Below are positions 6,930-16,269 of a DNA stretch of 64,000 nucleotides, one piece after another. Position numbers and translations under genes: made by a program. The stretch lies in assembly GCF_947497045.1 (NCBI RefSeq), contig NZ_CANMEU010000002.1:124001-188000 (forward strand), written 5' to 3'. The stretch is from an uncultured Tateyamaria sp. Its GTDB lineage: Bacteria > Pseudomonadota > Alphaproteobacteria > Rhodobacterales > Rhodobacteraceae. The number at the start of each line of letters is the position of its first letter. The first letter of the stretch is position 1. The notes beneath the pieces are model-generated. The model had not been told where the DNA came from and ran no database searches. It saw nothing but the letters and a program-made list of their open reading frames with translations.

Positions 6930-8191
6930 TGCAGCCCGACTGGACCCACATGACGCGCGTATTTGGACGCATTGGCCTGCTGTCCTTTGGTGGGCCTGCC
7001 GCCCAGATCGCACTGATGCACGACGCCCTTGTCAGCCGCGAAAAGTGGCTGAGCGAGGCGCAATACCTGCGCGCCCTGTCGCTGTGCATGCTGTTGCCCG
7101 GCCCCGAAGCGATGCAACTGGCCACCTATGCGGGCTGGCGGCTGCGCGGTGTGGCGGGCGGATTGCTGGCGGGGTTGCTGTTTGTCGTCCCGGGCGCATG
7201 CGTGATCTTTGGCCTTGCGATCGGATATGTCCATTTCGGCGACCTTCCCCTTGTGCGGGCCGCGTTTCTGGGCATCAAAGCCACTGTGATCGTGGTGGTG
7301 CTGCAAGCCCTCCTGCGCCTGGGGACAAAGGCGTTGAAAGGCCCCGCTGCGTGGATGTTGGCCGGGCTTGCCTTTGTCGCCCTTTTTGCCTTTGGGGTGC
7401 CGTTTCCGCTTATCGTGATCGCAGCTGGCGTGTACGGATATCTTGCAACCCCGGCTCAGACCCCGGCAACGCCTGACGCCCCTCAACACACCAACACCCC
7501 CCGGACAATCGCGATTTGGGGCGCGATTTGGGGCGCGATCTGGGCAAGCCCTGTGGCGCTGTTGTGGATCACGGATCAGACGTTTCTGCTGGAGGTTGCG
7601 CTGTTCTTTTCCAGGCTGGCGGTGGTCACCTTCGGCGGGGCCTATGCGGTGCTGGCCTATATGACGCAAACTGTGGTGCAGGAATTCGGCTGGATCAGCA
7701 CCGGGCAGATGATCGACGCCCTTGGGCTGGCCGAAACCACGCCGGGGCCGCTGATCCTTGTGACGCAATTTGTGGCCCTGCTGGCCGGATACGCACAAGG
7801 CGGGCCTGGCATGGCGATTGTCGCGGGGGGCGTTGCGCTGTGGGTGACGTTCACGCCGTGTTTCTTGTGGATTTTCGCGGCCGGCCCATACCTCGACCAG
7901 ATCGCCGCGCGACCCCGGCTTGCAGCGGCCTTGCGCGCCATCACTGCGGCGGTGGTCGGCGTCATTCTGAACCTGTCGGTCTGGTTTGCGCTGCATGTGT
8001 TGTTTGCCCGGATCGCAACCGCGCCCGGACTTGCGCTGCCGATCCCTGACCTTGGCACGCTCGACCTTTGGGCGCTGATCCTGACGGGGGTTGCAGGCGC
8101 GTTGATGCTGGGGACGCGGCTGAGTTTACTGCCGGTTCTGGCGCTTATGGCAGCACTTGGCTGCGCAATATCGCTGACCGGGCTGACATAA
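6926..8191 (+). CDS. chrA: Chromate transporter, CHR family (long, two-domain)
   Basis: A 421-residue membrane protein made of two homologous CHR halves. The first has GLLSFGGPAAQIALMHDALV and LLPGPEAMQLATYAGWRLRG; the second has VVTFGGAYAVLAYM and GLAETTPGPLILVTQFV. These are the family's FGG and PGP motifs. ChrA exports chromate (or sulfate-like anions) across the inner membrane. The first of two adjacent ATGs (6926) overlaps the upstream stop. The central linker (about residues 175-205) is Pro/Thr-rich. Confidence 0.93.
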   Translation: MMQPDWTHMTRVFGRIGLLSFGGPAAQIALMHDALVSREKWLSEAQYLRALSLCMLLPGPEAMQLATYAGWRLRGVAGGLLAGLLFVVPGACVIFGLAIGYVHFGDLPLVRAAFLGIKATVIVVVLQALLRLGTKALKGPAAWMLAGLAFVALFAFGVPFPLIVIAAGVYGYLATPAQTPATPDAPQHTNTPRTIAIWGAIWGAIWASPVALLWITDQTFLLEVALFFSRLAVVTFGGAYAVLAYMTQTVVQEFGWISTGQMIDALGLAETTPGPLILVTQFVALLAGYAQGGPGMAIVAGGVALWVTFTPCFLWIFAAGPYLDQIAARPRLAAALRAITAAVVGVILNLSVWFALHVLFARIATAPGLALPIPDLGTLDLWALILTGVAGALMLGTRLSLLPVLALMAALGCAISLTGLT

Positions 8192-8268
8192 TCCATCTCA
8201 TTGCACGCACCCCTCTTTTCACGGCGATAAATTGGGATATGGTGGCGATGTAACCCATGAGGAGCGCC

Positions 8269-8772
8269 ATGAGCCGGAGCATTGATTACGGCAACCTGAT
8301 GCATGAGGCCATGCGTGGTCTCATTCGCAAGGTATTGCTGGACGTGGCTGACAATGGGCTGCCCGGTTCGCACCACTTTTTCATCACCTTTGACACCAGC
8401 CACCCGGATGCCGAACTGGCGGACTGGCTGAGTGATCGCTACCCCGGTGAGATGACGGTCGTGATGCAGCACTGGTATGACAAGCTGGACGTGGGTGTCG
8501 AAGGGTTTGCGGTCACGCTGAACTTTGGCGATGCCCCCGAGCCGCTTTATATTCCTTACGACGCGATCAAGACGTTTGTCGATCCGTCGGTGGAATTCGG
8601 GCTGCGCTTTGAGTCTCAGGACGAGGAGGGCGAGGATGCCGCAGTCACCGCACCGCCCGAGATCATGCCAAGCCATGCGACATCTGCCCCAAAGGAGGTG
8701 GATGCCGACACCAAAGGTGCGGAAACGGCCAAGGACGCCGAAGTGGTCTCACTCGACAGTTTTCGCAAGTAA
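8269..8772 (+). CDS. sspB: ClpXP adaptor SspB, alphaproteobacterial type
   Basis: A 167-residue adaptor that delivers tmRNA-tagged and other substrates to ClpXP. The N-terminal two thirds is the dimeric substrate-binding domain (IDYGNLMHEAMRGLIRKVL, LPGSHHFFITFDT, MTVVMQHWYDKLDV, LYIPYDAIKTFVDPSVEFGLRF). An acidic, Ala-rich flexible linker follows, and a short C-terminal ClpX-binding tail ends VVSLDSFRK. The ATG at 8269 follows GAGGAG. The tmRNA gene whose tag it should recognise lies only 3 kb upstream. Confidence 0.9.
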   Translation: MSRSIDYGNLMHEAMRGLIRKVLLDVADNGLPGSHHFFITFDTSHPDAELADWLSDRYPGEMTVVMQHWYDKLDVGVEGFAVTLNFGDAPEPLYIPYDAIKTFVDPSVEFGLRFESQDEEGEDAAVTAPPEIMPSHATSAPKEVDADTKGAETAKDAEVVSLDSFRK

Positions 8773-8775
8773 CGC

Positions 8776-9345
8776 CTAGCTTTTGGTCAAAAACGTCTCG
8801 ACCGCGCGTTGAATGGCTCCGTCCCGAATGGTCTGAAAGCGCAATTGCAGCCCGCCTTCGGTCAGGGTCCGGTCGTATTGTTGCAGGCTGTAGCCCCCAT
8901 CCGCACCAACAAACAACGAGTACACTGTCAGTGTCTGCCTTGAAACGCGCGCCCAGACATAGGGTTCGCCCTTCATCGGATCAAGCTGCACCTCATGCCC
9001 GAATACGTTCTTTTTCTGGGCAGCGGCATAGACGGCCTCGCGGTCGCTCGGGACAAAGTCGATGGTATAGGATTTCTCGGTGGTGCGCCCATCAGAGCGG
9101 TAGGTCACTGAGGTCCATTGCACCTGAAATCCGGTCTTTGTGCCCGAGATCACAACACTCATGTCGCGCGGGATTTTGCTGCCATCCAGCGCCATCACGT
9201 CGGCTGATCCCGCATAGCTGCCATAAAAGGCATCCAACTCGGCCCGCGCCTGCCCCGCAAGCAAAAGCAGTGCGACACTCAGCGCCATCAAGGCCCCGAT
9301 CATGGGGCGCGAAACCGACCATGTGGCTGTGCGGGTGGTATTCAT
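8776..9345 (-). CDS. Exported protein of unknown function
   Basis: A 189-residue protein with a clear signal peptide (hydrophobic core IGALMALSVALLLLAG, cleavage after ARA near residue 35). The mature part begins ELDAFYGSYAGSADV and contains beta-rich segments such as SVVISGTKTGFQVQWTSVTY and VYSLFVGADGGYSLQQYDR, suggesting a small lipocalin-like or immunoglobulin-like barrel. Predicted location is the periplasm. It is convergent with sspB (3 bp apart) and divergent from fumC. I do not recognise a named family. Confidence 0.8.
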   Translation of the reverse strand: MNTTRTATWSVSRPMIGALMALSVALLLLAGQARAELDAFYGSYAGSADVMALDGSKIPRDMSVVISGTKTGFQVQWTSVTYRSDGRTTEKSYTIDFVPSDREAVYAAAQKKNVFGHEVQLDPMKGEPYVWARVSRQTLTVYSLFVGADGGYSLQQYDRTLTEGGLQLRFQTIRDGAIQRAVETFLTKS

Positions 9346-9526
9346 GTGCTGACTTCCTTGATTGCGCGCATCTTTCTTGGCTCAATATAGGTGCTCAATC
9401 GTTAACTTACACGTGTTTTGCATCACATCCATGTGCCCGCAGCGCAGCAAGTCGGTGCTGTGCTTGTTTACACACGTCACCCTCGGTACATGCTACAGGC
9501 GTGAACATACCAGCAAGGAGCCGCCC

Positions 9527-10918
<1,392 letters not shown>

Positions 10919-10925
10919 GCCGCCC

Positions 10926-11078
10926 ATGAGCGATCAGCCCATCAACCTGAACAAAGCCCGCAAGGCCCGCGCCCGCACTGCTGCAAAGGCGCAGGCGAAT
11001 GCGGTGCGGTTTGGGCTGACCAAAGACCAGAAAAATGCGCGCCAAAGGCGAAAACTCCCGCGTGGCGCGCATTTTTAA
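10926..11078 (+). CDS. DUF4169-like small basic protein
   Basis: A 50-residue Lys/Arg/Ala-rich protein starting MSDQPINLNKARKARAR, the usual opening of DUF4169 proteins, which sit between fumC and a ribbon-helix-helix gene in this order. It begins 8 bp after the fumC stop. Its C-terminus (NARQRRKLPRGAHF) is unlike the longer helical tail usual in the family, because the last 16 codons coincide with the two arms of a 14-bp terminator hairpin. Function unknown; the basic composition suggests nucleic acid contact. Confidence 0.7.
   Translation: MSDQPINLNKARKARARTAAKAQANAVRFGLTKDQKNARQRRKLPRGAHF
11031..11076 (+). terminator. Intrinsic terminator inside the 3' end of the DUF4169-like gene
   Basis: AAAAATGCGCGCCA (11031-11044) pairs perfectly with TGGCGCGCATTTTT (11063-11076) around an 18-base loop. 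The final T of the T run is the first base of the stop codon TAA (11076-11078). This should end transcripts coming from fumC. Confidence 0.8.
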
Positions 11079-11180
11079 CGGCAAAGCCCTGCAAACGCCC
11101 CCGAACGGATCAGATGATGGCATCGAATAGCCACAATGGGCGACCATATTTGGCGCTGATTACGACGAACAGGTGTCATT

Positions 11181-11342
11181 ATGGACCACGAGATTGATTA
11201 TGCCGCACGACGTCGCGCCCGCGCATTGCGGCGCGCCCGGCGCTACATTCACGCCAATACAGGGGCCCTTGCGCGCCTGTTGAACACCTATGAACGGATT
11301 GGGGCGCTGGATCCCGCGCGCCGGTTCTGGGCCGAGCATTGA
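11181..11342 (+). CDS. Small basic hypothetical protein (53 residues)
   Basis: An ATG at 11181 opens a 53-residue frame rich in Arg and Ala (AARRRARALRRARRYIHANT, then LLNTYERIGALDPARRFWAEH), probably one or two amphipathic helices. An AGG lies nine bases upstream. Its TGA overlaps the TTG start of the ribbon-helix-helix gene, which supports it being translated and coupled. I do not recognise a family. Confidence 0.45.
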   Translation: MDHEIDYAARRRARALRRARRYIHANTGALARLLNTYERIGALDPARRFWAEH

Positions 11343-11566
11343 GCATACGGCCCCAAAAACACTCATTGACCCTGAAAGGGCACCGTACCAGCGTTTCGCT
11401 GGAACCTGAATTCTGGACGGCCTTCCGCGATATCGCCGCCGCACAATCCATTCCAATCAACGCATTGGCCAGCGACATTGATGCATCACGCGAAGCAGAA
11501 GTCGGCCTCGCCTCGGCGATCCGTGTCTATGTGCTGGCGTGGTACAAGGACTGCTCAGGCGATTGA
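11339..11566 (+). CDS. Ribbon-helix-helix DNA-binding protein (TTG start)
   Basis: A 75-residue protein with the Rhodobacterales RHH pattern: the strand SLTLKGHRTSVSLEPEFW is followed by helices FRDIAAAQSIPINALASDID and LASAIRVYVLAWYKD. Such proteins bind DNA as dimers through the N-terminal strand. The TTG at 11339 overlaps the preceding TGA and is the only start that keeps the whole fold. The gene overlaps the convergent aldolase gene by 12 bp at the stop end. Confidence 0.8.
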   Translation: MSIRPQKHSLTLKGHRTSVSLEPEFWTAFRDIAAAQSIPINALASDIDASREAEVGLASAIRVYVLAWYKDCSGD

Positions 11567-12448
11567 AGCACGGTAAATCTGGTCGATATTGCCGCCAAGG
11601 GCCGCGCGAAACCCGTCTTCGTCCATATCGCGCTGCAACCCCTCGGTGAGGGCGCGGCTGAAACTTGCAATCATCTTGTGGTTCTGGGACAGGCGCGCAC
11701 TGGCATCCTGCGTCGAATAGCCCCCCGACAAGGCCACGACCCGCATCACACGCGGATGATCCGCCAGCGCATCATAAAGCCCCGGTTGTTCGGGTAGTGT
11801 CAGTTTCAGCATGATGTTCTGCCCCTCGCCCAATTGCGCGGCGTGGCGCATCAGGGCGTCTGCCAACATCGCCTCGGCTTCGGCTTTGGTGGCGGAGTTG
11901 ATATTCACCTCGGGCTCGACGATCGGCACCATGCCCGCCTCCATCACCGCATGGGCCACCTCGAACTGATTGGCGACGATGGCCTCGATCCCGGCGGCAT
12001 TGGCACCATGCACGACCGAGCGTTCCTTGGTCCCAAAAATCCCCGTCTCACGGGCCGCAGCCAGCGTGTCAGCCAGCCCCGGAATGGGTTTCAGGACCTG
12101 CACATCATTGCTTTCGTCCATCAGCCCCTTGTCGATCTTGAGGAAGGGCACAACGCCGCGTTTGTCCCACAGATAGGCGGGCACCGCCTGCCCGCCGATC
12201 TGTTCAGAGAGCGTCTTTTCAAACAGGATCGCACCGATGACCTTTTGGCTGGTAAAGTCGGGGGATGAGATGATCCGGGCCCGCATCCGTTGGATTTCGG
12301 CAAACATCGCCTCTTCGCCATCATATTCGGCGGCATCCACCCCATAAAGTGCAAGCGCCTTGGGCGTTGAACCACCCGACTGGTCCAAAGCCGCAATAAA
12401 GCCTGCCCCATTTTCCATCTGGTCGCGCATTCTGGCAAAATCGGGCAT
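11555..12448 (-). CDS. Fructose-bisphosphate aldolase, class I
   Basis: A 297-residue Schiff-base aldolase that cleaves or forms fructose 1,6-bisphosphate in glycolysis and gluconeogenesis. Seen: GAGFIAALDQSGGSTPKAL near the start, FLKIDKGL, VPIVEPEVNI, the Schiff-base region ending MLKLTLPEQ, and VVALSGGYS for phosphate binding. The ATG at 12448 follows GGAG at the right distance; a TTG at 12466 is less likely. The gene stands alone, convergent with the ribbon-helix-helix gene. Confidence 0.95.
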   Translation of the reverse strand: MPDFARMRDQMENGAGFIAALDQSGGSTPKALALYGVDAAEYDGEEAMFAEIQRMRARIISSPDFTSQKVIGAILFEKTLSEQIGGQAVPAYLWDKRGVVPFLKIDKGLMDESNDVQVLKPIPGLADTLAAARETGIFGTKERSVVHGANAAGIEAIVANQFEVAHAVMEAGMVPIVEPEVNINSATKAEAEAMLADALMRHAAQLGEGQNIMLKLTLPEQPGLYDALADHPRVMRVVALSGGYSTQDASARLSQNHKMIASFSRALTEGLQRDMDEDGFRAALGGNIDQIYRASIA

Positions 12449-12526
12449 GATCGTCTCCGGCGTCAAGTTTCTGATATATCAGCCCTAACCCATTCTGCGG
12501 GCGCGGTTAATCCCGTGACGGCGATG

Positions 12527-13873
12527 TTAGCGCTCCCGTTTGCGCAAATTCAGCCATATGCCGTCCTTGGCGCGCACGGTGAGGTGCGCAACAGGCACTG
12601 GAACGCGCTCAGGCATCACTGAAACCTCTGTATCGCGCAGCAGACGCGCGAGAATCAGCGGCCCCTCGACCATGGCAAAGCCCGCACCCGTGCACACCCG
12701 CGCCCCGGCGGAAAACGGGATATAAGCGTCGCGCTGACAGGCCTTGCCATTCTCGGTGTGCCAGCGGGCGGGATCAAAATCATCGGGCCTGTCCCACAGC
12801 CGTGTGTGGCGATGCAGGTGCCACGGACTAAGGACCAACTGGCTGCCTTTGCGCACATCGCGGTCGCGAAACCGCTCGGGACAGCTCGCCTCGCGCACCA
12901 TCATCGGCACCGGAGGATAAAGCCGCAGCGTCTCGCGAAACACATCACGGGTGATCGGCAATTTGGACATGACCGCGAAATCGCACCGCTCAAGCGCCTG
13001 TGCCTCTGCGGCGACCCTCGCCTGCCAGTCGGGATAAAGCGCGAGCAGATAAAGCGCCCAAGCCAGCGCCGACGCGCTTGTTTCGTGGCCCGCAAGGAAA
13101 AAGATCGCGACCTGATCCACCATTTCCTCGGCCGAGAACGTATCGCCCGTTTCGGGATCGACAGTCGTCATAATCTTGGTCGCCAGATCATCCGGTGCGA
13201 CGCCTTGCACGATCTGATCCGCGCGCTGCTCGACCAGTTGCGTGATCAGGTCGCGGATCCGCGCCGCACTTGCGCGGGTGTCGCGGCGAAACAGGCGGGG
13301 CATCCATCCGGGCAGCGGCACAAAGGCTGCAAGGTTCAGGATCGGCTGGCTGCGTTGGTAGGCGCGAAATTCGTGGAACACGGCGCTGGCCAGATCATTC
13401 TCGATCGGGATCGAAAACAACGTGCGAAAGATCACATCGGCAGCGGCGTGGCTGGTCTGTTCCTCGATCTCCGTGACACCCTCTGGGAGCCGTTGAGCAG
13501 CCGCTTCGGAGGCGTCCCACATCGCCTCAAACGTCTCGCGCAGTCGCCCCCCCTCAAAGGCCGGGTCAATGATGCGCCGCTGTCGTTTCCATGTGTCCCC
13601 ATTGGTCAGAAAGACGGAATTGCCCAGCAAAGGGCGCAACCCCTCGCCGATCCGATCCGATTTGGGGAAATCGTCCGGGCGATCCCTGAGCACGGTTTTC
13701 ACCAGTTCCGGCTGGTTCATCAGATAGCTGCGAAAAAACGGCGTGCGAAACTCAGCCATCCAGGCCCGATAAAGACGCGCAGGCTGCGCCGACAGGATAT
13801 CGCGCCGAAAAAGCTGCATATAGCGCCAAAGCGAGACGCGGTCGGGACGGCTGGCGGGTTTGGGCGGGATCAT
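12527..13873 (-). CDS. Cytochrome P450
   Basis: A 448-residue heme-thiolate monooxygenase with no membrane anchor visible. Seen: the C-helix WKRQRR, the oxygen-binding I-helix FFLAGHETSASALAW (AGxET), the ExxR pair in FRETLRLYPP, and the heme loop PFSAGARVCTGAGFA with its Cys ligand. Its start overlaps the stop of the upstream hydrolase gene by 4 bp (ATGA), so the two are translated together. The pairing suggests that both act on one lipophilic substrate; this is inference. Confidence 0.93.
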   Translation of the reverse strand: MIPPKPASRPDRVSLWRYMQLFRRDILSAQPARLYRAWMAEFRTPFFRSYLMNQPELVKTVLRDRPDDFPKSDRIGEGLRPLLGNSVFLTNGDTWKRQRRIIDPAFEGGRLRETFEAMWDASEAAAQRLPEGVTEIEEQTSHAAADVIFRTLFSIPIENDLASAVFHEFRAYQRSQPILNLAAFVPLPGWMPRLFRRDTRASAARIRDLITQLVEQRADQIVQGVAPDDLATKIMTTVDPETGDTFSAEEMVDQVAIFFLAGHETSASALAWALYLLALYPDWQARVAAEAQALERCDFAVMSKLPITRDVFRETLRLYPPVPMMVREASCPERFRDRDVRKGSQLVLSPWHLHRHTRLWDRPDDFDPARWHTENGKACQRDAYIPFSAGARVCTGAGFAMVEGPLILARLLRDTEVSVMPERVPVPVAHLTVRAKDGIWLNLRKRER

Positions 13874-15090
13874 GCGGCCACGGACGTGTATTTGGACACC
13901 GCATGATCAATCCGCGACTTGGAGGCCGGGCGATCTGCATAGCGCGCGCCAAGCGTCATCGGCCCCGCCGTGATCTGGAAATAGTCATAATCCTTGGGGC
14001 GATCAAAGGCGCACATATACTGGAAATGCAGCCTGAAAAACCGCCAGCGCAGCGCCTTCCACCGCGCGGGGCTGAGGGTCTGGGTGAAGGCGGCTGAAAA
14101 GACCAGCGGCCAGCGTTTGGCCGTCGGTGCCACGCCCGAGACCGCCACCGGATCGCACAACGCAAAGGCGCAGCCGTCGCCCGGCGCTGTCACATCGACC
14201 CATGTCAGTGCCTCTTGGGTCGAAAGGTATTGCAGGTCCGCGCGCAAGCGGTGTGCGTCGGGCAGGAATGACACCATCGGGACAACCTGGCCAAGCGACA
14301 GGAACCCCAATGCGGGGCCGTCCGGGGCGACCTTTCCGGCGCGGATCAGATCGGCAAGGATCGACACGGCCAGATGCGCGCCCGAGGAATGGCCAACCAC
14401 CAGCACCTCGTCGGCATCCGTATTCAGGGCAGCGTCAACGCTGGCCTGAAACTCAGCCATCCGCGCCTCAAGCGCGGGTGGGTTCGCGCCACGCGAGGCG
14501 GCCGAATAGGCGTAGTCATGCATCAGGTAATAGGCGAAAAATTTGCCGTCCTTGGCCTTGAACCAGCGCAGTAATGCCACAAACACAACCCCGCCCACTG
14601 CGGCCCCGCCTGATGTGCCAGTAGGTCCGGCGAGACCTCCGACCCGGAACAGCGCCCACCAGAGCCCGAGCGCAAGCAGCAACTGCCCCAGCAACATCCC
14701 CACCGGATAAAGGGCGGCGATCACCGGCCCCTTGCGCAGCCGCATCAACCGCCACAGCGCGCCGGTGGCGATATAGGTCCACGCGGTGCGCAGCAATTGC
14801 AGGTAAGTGCCGGGGATTGAGGCGTCCATACTGTCGCGCACAATGTCGGACCAGACCAGCACCTCAATATCGGCGTGAGTATCTGTGCCGTCAATCCGCG
14901 CGTCCACCTGCCAACCGTAGTGATCCCCGCCTGCCCCCGGTTTCAGCGCGATCTCATAGCCAGAAATCGCTGCCTGCGCAGCACCTTCCTTGCGATAAAG
15001 CTCGCGGTAGCGGCGAGGATGAATCGGGTCATAGCCGGGGATGTAGAACACCCGGCGACGGCTTACTTTTGGGGGATGCGAACTGCTCAT
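13870..15090 (-). CDS. Membrane-associated alpha/beta hydrolase-like protein
   Basis: A 406-residue protein starting with a lipase-like block (RRRVFYIPGYDP). There are two central hydrophobic segments (about residues 125-150 and 160-180), and the nucleophile elbow VLVVGHSSGAHLAV (GHSSG, about residue 236) lies in a Rossmann-like half. A downstream Asp (WVDVTAPGDG) and a C-terminal His are available for a triad, though which residues serve is not certain. Likely located at the inner membrane. It heads a two-gene unit with the P450. Confidence 0.7.
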   Translation of the reverse strand: MSSSHPPKVSRRRVFYIPGYDPIHPRRYRELYRKEGAAQAAISGYEIALKPGAGGDHYGWQVDARIDGTDTHADIEVLVWSDIVRDSMDASIPGTYLQLLRTAWTYIATGALWRLMRLRKGPVIAALYPVGMLLGQLLLALGLWWALFRVGGLAGPTGTSGGAAVGGVVFVALLRWFKAKDGKFFAYYLMHDYAYSAASRGANPPALEARMAEFQASVDAALNTDADEVLVVGHSSGAHLAVSILADLIRAGKVAPDGPALGFLSLGQVVPMVSFLPDAHRLRADLQYLSTQEALTWVDVTAPGDGCAFALCDPVAVSGVAPTAKRWPLVFSAAFTQTLSPARWKALRWRFFRLHFQYMCAFDRPKDYDYFQITAGPMTLGARYADRPASKSRIDHAVSKYTSVAA

Positions 15091-15150
15091 AACTGCACCT
15101 GATTTTGGCGCAGTCTAGCGGGTTTGTTGGGCCAAAGTAAGGCGTTGCGC

Positions 15151-15903
15151 CTAGCCCAGAGTGGCCAATGCGGGGAACTGTTCAAGCAGCCAGAATGAAA
15201 AGCGGGTGAACAGACCAAACAGCATCGCCGCCCCGACCAACAACAACAGCCCGCCCATGACCCGCTCGATCAGCACCATGTGCCGCTTGAGGCGGTTCAT
15301 CAGACCCATGGCCCGGCTCATAAACATCGCCGCAAGCAGAAATGGAATGCCAAGCCCAAGCGCGTAGATGCCCAGCAGAACCGTGCCGCGGGCGACAGAC
15401 GCCTCGGAAGCTGCAAGTGTCAGAATGGCCCCCAACTGCGGGCCGATGCAAGGGGTCCAGCCAAAGGCAAAGGCCAGCCCAAGGATATAGGCCCCAAAGG
15501 CCGAACCACCCCGGTCGCCTGCATCCATACGCGCCTCGCGATCCAGAAACGGGATACGGAAGACGCCCAGAAAATGCAGGCCAAAGACCATGATGACTGC
15601 CCCTGAAATCTGCGCGAAAAGCACCTGATTTTGCAGGAAATATTGCGCAAAGACCGATGCGGTGAAACCGAGGATCAGAAAGACGGTCGACAGGCCCAGC
15701 ACAAAGAAAAGCGCCGTAATCGTGACACGGTTGCGCTGCGTGCGATCATCCGACATCTCACCAACACTGAGGCCGGACATATAGGCCAGATACGGCGGCA
15801 CAATCGGCAGCACGCAGGGGCTGAGAAAGCTCAGGATGCCTGCAAGCAGCGCAACACTCATCGCAGGGATCAGACTTGCGTCGATGATATCAATTCCAAA
15901 CAT
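15151..15903 (-). CDS. ccdA: Cytochrome c biogenesis / thiol-disulfide reductant carrier CcdA
   Basis: A 250-residue membrane protein with six helices and the two redox Cys of the DsbD/CcdA family, in GILSFLSPCVLPIVPPYLAYMSG and FGWTPCIGPQLGAI. It carries reducing power from cytoplasmic thioredoxin to the periplasm for cytochrome c maturation. The ATG at 15903 has AGG eight bases upstream; a GTG at 15912 is possible. It diverges from tusA. Confidence 0.92.
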   Translation of the reverse strand: MFGIDIIDASLIPAMSVALLAGILSFLSPCVLPIVPPYLAYMSGLSVGEMSDDRTQRNRVTITALFFVLGLSTVFLILGFTASVFAQYFLQNQVLFAQISGAVIMVFGLHFLGVFRIPFLDREARMDAGDRGGSAFGAYILGLAFAFGWTPCIGPQLGAILTLAASEASVARGTVLLGIYALGLGIPFLLAAMFMSRAMGLMNRLKRHMVLIERVMGGLLLLVGAAMLFGLFTRFSFWLLEQFPALATLG

Positions 15904-15995
15904 ACGTTGCACCTAACCTGTGCGGGGGCGCAGGTCACGGGCCGTTCGGTCACATGTCTGTGGACAGCCTGAAACATCGCCCCTATTTGAAAGAC

Positions 15996-16223
15996 ATGGA
16001 TGATCCGCACACACTTGATGCAACGGGGCTGCTGTGTCCCCTGCCCGTCCTCAAGGCGCGCAAGCGGCTGATGGCCCTGGCACCGGGTGAGGCATTGACC
16101 ATGCAGGCCGATGATCCGGCAGCCGTGGTGGACGTGCCACATTTCTGTGCAGAGGCCGGGCATATATTGGTGTCCAGCGATCTTGAGGGCCTCGTCCAGA
16201 CCTACGTGATCCGCAAAAAGTAA
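15996..16223 (+). CDS. TusA family sulfurtransferase
   Basis: A 75-residue sulfur carrier with the family's Cys-Pro-x-Pro signature in LDATGLLCPLPVLKARKRL. Such proteins relay persulfide sulfur for tRNA thiolation or other sulfur transfer. The ATG at 15996 gives the usual family length; an in-frame ATG at 15954 would add 14 residues without a ribosome site. Confidence 0.9.
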   Translation: MDDPHTLDATGLLCPLPVLKARKRLMALAPGEALTMQADDPAAVVDVPHFCAEAGHILVSSDLEGLVQTYVIRKK

Positions 16224-16250
16224 GGGCGCGCCGCTGTGGCACGCCCTTTT
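16222..16250 (+). terminator. Intrinsic terminator after the tusA-family gene
   Basis: AAGGGCGCGCC (16222-16232) pairs with GGCACGCCCTT (16238-16248) with one mismatch around a 5-base loop, followed by TT. It overlaps the end of the sulfurtransferase stop codon. It lies between convergent genes and may serve both. Confidence 0.75.
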
Positions 16251-16269
16251 GTCTCTCTAGCTGTCCGGC

